Shown here: positions 4,401-5,954 of the stretch, piece after piece
Layout of the letters: each line of letters starts with the position of its first letter
Position numbering within the stretch: position 1 is the stretch's first letter
From: an uncultured Eggerthellaceae bacterium
Lineage (GTDB): Bacteria; Actinomycetota; Coriobacteriia; Coriobacteriales; Eggerthellaceae
Assembly (NCBI GenBank): GCA_934623455.1
Contig: CAKTVK010000116.1
Location: 1-5,954, forward strand
DNA: 5,954 nt
Reading direction: 5' to 3'
Program-made: the position numbers and the translations under genes
Notes under the pieces: model-generated
What the model saw: only the letters and a program-made list of their open reading frames with translations
Told to the model about the DNA's origin: nothing
Database searches by the model: none

Positions 4401-5954
4401 CTACTCCGTGCGCTCGACTTCTACGTTGCGGAAGCCTTCGATGGTATCGCCCACCTTGATATCCTGGTAGCCATTCACGCCAATACCGCATTCGTAACCC
4501 TGCTTGACCGACTTCACGTCGTCCTTGAAGCGCTTCAACGAAGACAGAACGCCTTCGAAGATAACAGTGCCATCGCGAACCACGCGTACCTGGTCATCGC
4601 GGCTCAGCTCACCTTCAACAATATAGCATCCGGCGATGTTGCCAACCTTGGGAACGCGGAAAACATCGCGAACTTCGGCAATACCCGTATCCTTTTCGAC
4701 GATATCCGGCTTGAGCAAGCCAACGCGTGCGGCGTTGATGTCTTCGAGCGCCTGATAGATAACGCGGTACAGGCGAATATCGACTTTTTCCTTCTCGGCC
4801 TGCTGCTTCGACTTACCGGTCGGACGCACGTTAAAGCCAATGATGATGGCATCGGACGCCGCGGCCAAGGTAACGTCAGTCTCGGTGATACCGCCAACGG
4901 CTGCATGCACGATGTTGATCTTGACTTCGCTTTGATCCATCTTGTCGAAGGCATCGCGCAGCGCTTCAATGGAGCCCTGAACGTCGGCCTTGATAATCAG
5001 GTTCAAGTCGGTCTGCTTGCCCTCTTCAATGCGGTTGAACAAGTCGTCAAGCGACATATGGCTCTTCGTTTCCTGTTCCGCCAAACGGGCACGCAGCGCA
5101 CGCTCCTCCGCCAGCTTGCGGGCATCGCGCTCGTCTTCGAACACACGGAATTCGTCGCCCGCCGTGGGAACGGAGTTCAGACCCAGGATTTCAACCGGGT
5201 CAGACGGATACGCGGCCTTCACGTGATCGCCCTTCGGGTTTACCAGGGCGCGCACACGGCCGTACGACGTACCGGCAACCACCGTATCGCCCGGCTTGAG
5301 AGTACCGCGCTGCACCAAAACGGTAGCAACGGGGCCACGGCCCTTGTCCAGATTTGCCTCGATAACAAAGCCAGAAGCAAGCGCATCGGGGTTCGCGCGC
5401 AGACCCAAAACGTCAGCCTGCAGCAAAACGGTTTCCAACAGCTCATCCACGTTCAAATGCTTCTTCGCAGAAACGTTGACGAACATGTTCTCGCCGCCCC
5501 ACTCTTCGGGGATGATGCCGTACTGCGTAAGTTCCTGACGTACGCGCTCGGGGTTCGCGCCATCCTTATCGATCTTGTTCACCGCAACAACAATCGGCAC
5601 ATTTGCCGCCTTCGCGTGGTTGATCGCCTCGATGGTCTGCGGCATAACGCCGTCATCGGCGGCAACAACCAAGATGATAACGTCGGTGACCTGCGCACCA
5701 CGGGCACGCATTGCTGTAAACGCCTCGTGACCAGGGGTATCGATGAACGTAATCTGATGATCCATCAGGTTGACCACCGAAGCGCCGATATGCTGCGTAA
5801 TGCCGCCCGCTTCGCCTGCCGCAACGCCGGAATGGCGAATGGCGTCAAGCAAAGACGTCTTGCCATGGTCAACGTGACCCATAACGGTAACAACAGGCGG
5901 ACGCGGCTTCAAATCCTCATCGGAGTCGTTGTAAACCACTGCGTATTCCTCTTC
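4401..5954 (-). CDS. infB: Translation initiation factor IF-2, G-domain to C-terminus (cut by right window edge)
   Basis: IF2 is the GTPase that brings initiator fMet-tRNA to the 30S subunit and promotes joining of the 50S subunit. The window holds the last 517 codons; the reading frame stays open to the right edge through an acidic EEEYA stretch, so the variable N-terminal region and the start lie outside. Seen (numbered from the edge): G1 GHVDHGKT at 26-33, switch I GGITQHIGA at 50-58, G3 DTPGHEAF at 72-79 with the GTPase His76, G4 NKID at 126-129, and G5 SAKK at 162-165. Domains II, III and IV follow: FVIEANLDKGRGPVATVLV for the beta-barrel, the charged helix DERDARKLAEERALRARLAEQ, DLNLIIKADVQGSIEAL in domain III, and GYECGIGV near the fMet-tRNA-binding C2 end. 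All GTPase residues are intact. The frame does not begin at the GTG at 5939; that codon is an internal Val. The stop is TAG. Confidence 0.97.
   Translation of the reverse strand, partial: EEEYAVVYNDSDEDLKPRPPVVTVMGHVDHGKTSLLDAIRHSGVAAGEAGGITQHIGASVVNLMDHQITFIDTPGHEAFTAMRARGAQVTDVIILVVAADDGVMPQTIEAINHAKAANVPIVVAVNKIDKDGANPERVRQELTQYGIIPEEWGGENMFVNVSAKKHLNVDELLETVLLQADVLGLRANPDALASGFVIEANLDKGRGPVATVLVQRGTLKPGDTVVAGTSYGRVRALVNPKGDHVKAAYPSDPVEILGLNSVPTAGDEFRVFEDERDARKLAEERALRARLAEQETKSHMSLDDLFNRIEEGKQTDLNLIIKADVQGSIEALRDAFDKMDQSEVKINIVHAAVGGITETDVTLAAASDAIIIGFNVRPTGKSKQQAEKEKVDIRLYRVIYQALEDINAARVGLLKPDIVEKDTGIAEVRDVFRVPKVGNIAGCYIVEGELSRDDQVRVVRDGTVIFEGVLSSLKRFKDDVKSVKQGYECGIGVNGYQDIKVGDTIEGFRNVEVERTE

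Overview
The window is a stretch of ordinary bacterial housekeeping chromosome, with every convincing gene on the minus strand. Read in the direction of transcription (right to left) the order is infB (5' end beyond the right edge), rbfA, a DHH/DHHA1 phosphoesterase of the NrnA type, truB, ribF, a 238-bp intergenic region, and the start of a membrane pyrophosphatase gene (hppA) that leaves the window at the left edge. The order infB-rbfA-nrnA-truB-ribF is a widely conserved translation and ribosome-maturation block. By eye the base composition is moderately GC-rich. The actinobacterial-looking IF2 (linker with a charged helix after a VPTAGDEF motif) together with a membrane pyrophosphatase suggests Actinomycetota, perhaps class Coriobacteriia. 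That placement is inference only.

Right part (3976-5954): infB and rbfA, 41 bp apart, encode initiation factor 2 and the 30S maturation factor RbfA. A 212-bp non-coding gap (3764-3975) follows. It is unusually long for this block and is rich in inverted and direct repeats. It could hold a terminator or attenuator and an internal promoter.

Middle (743-3763): nrnA, truB and ribF are tightly packed (4-bp gap, then an ATGA stop/start overlap) and are probably co-transcribed. They encode a phosphoesterase acting on short RNA or pAp, the tRNA U55 pseudouridine synthase, and the bifunctional riboflavin kinase/FMN adenylyltransferase.

Left part (1-742): an AT-richer intergenic region carries a possible promoter, a perfect 12-bp inverted repeat, an overlapping 15-bp operator-like dyad and a strong Shine-Dalgarno. 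It leads into the first 168 codons of a membrane-integral, ion-pumping pyrophosphatase that starts with GTG.

I found no mobile element, CRISPR array, RNA gene or clearly novel system. The points most worth a second look are the structured rbfA-nrnA gap, the hppA leader, a Pro-to-Arg change in RibF's PTAN motif, and a Cys/His-containing insert in TruB's C-terminal domain.
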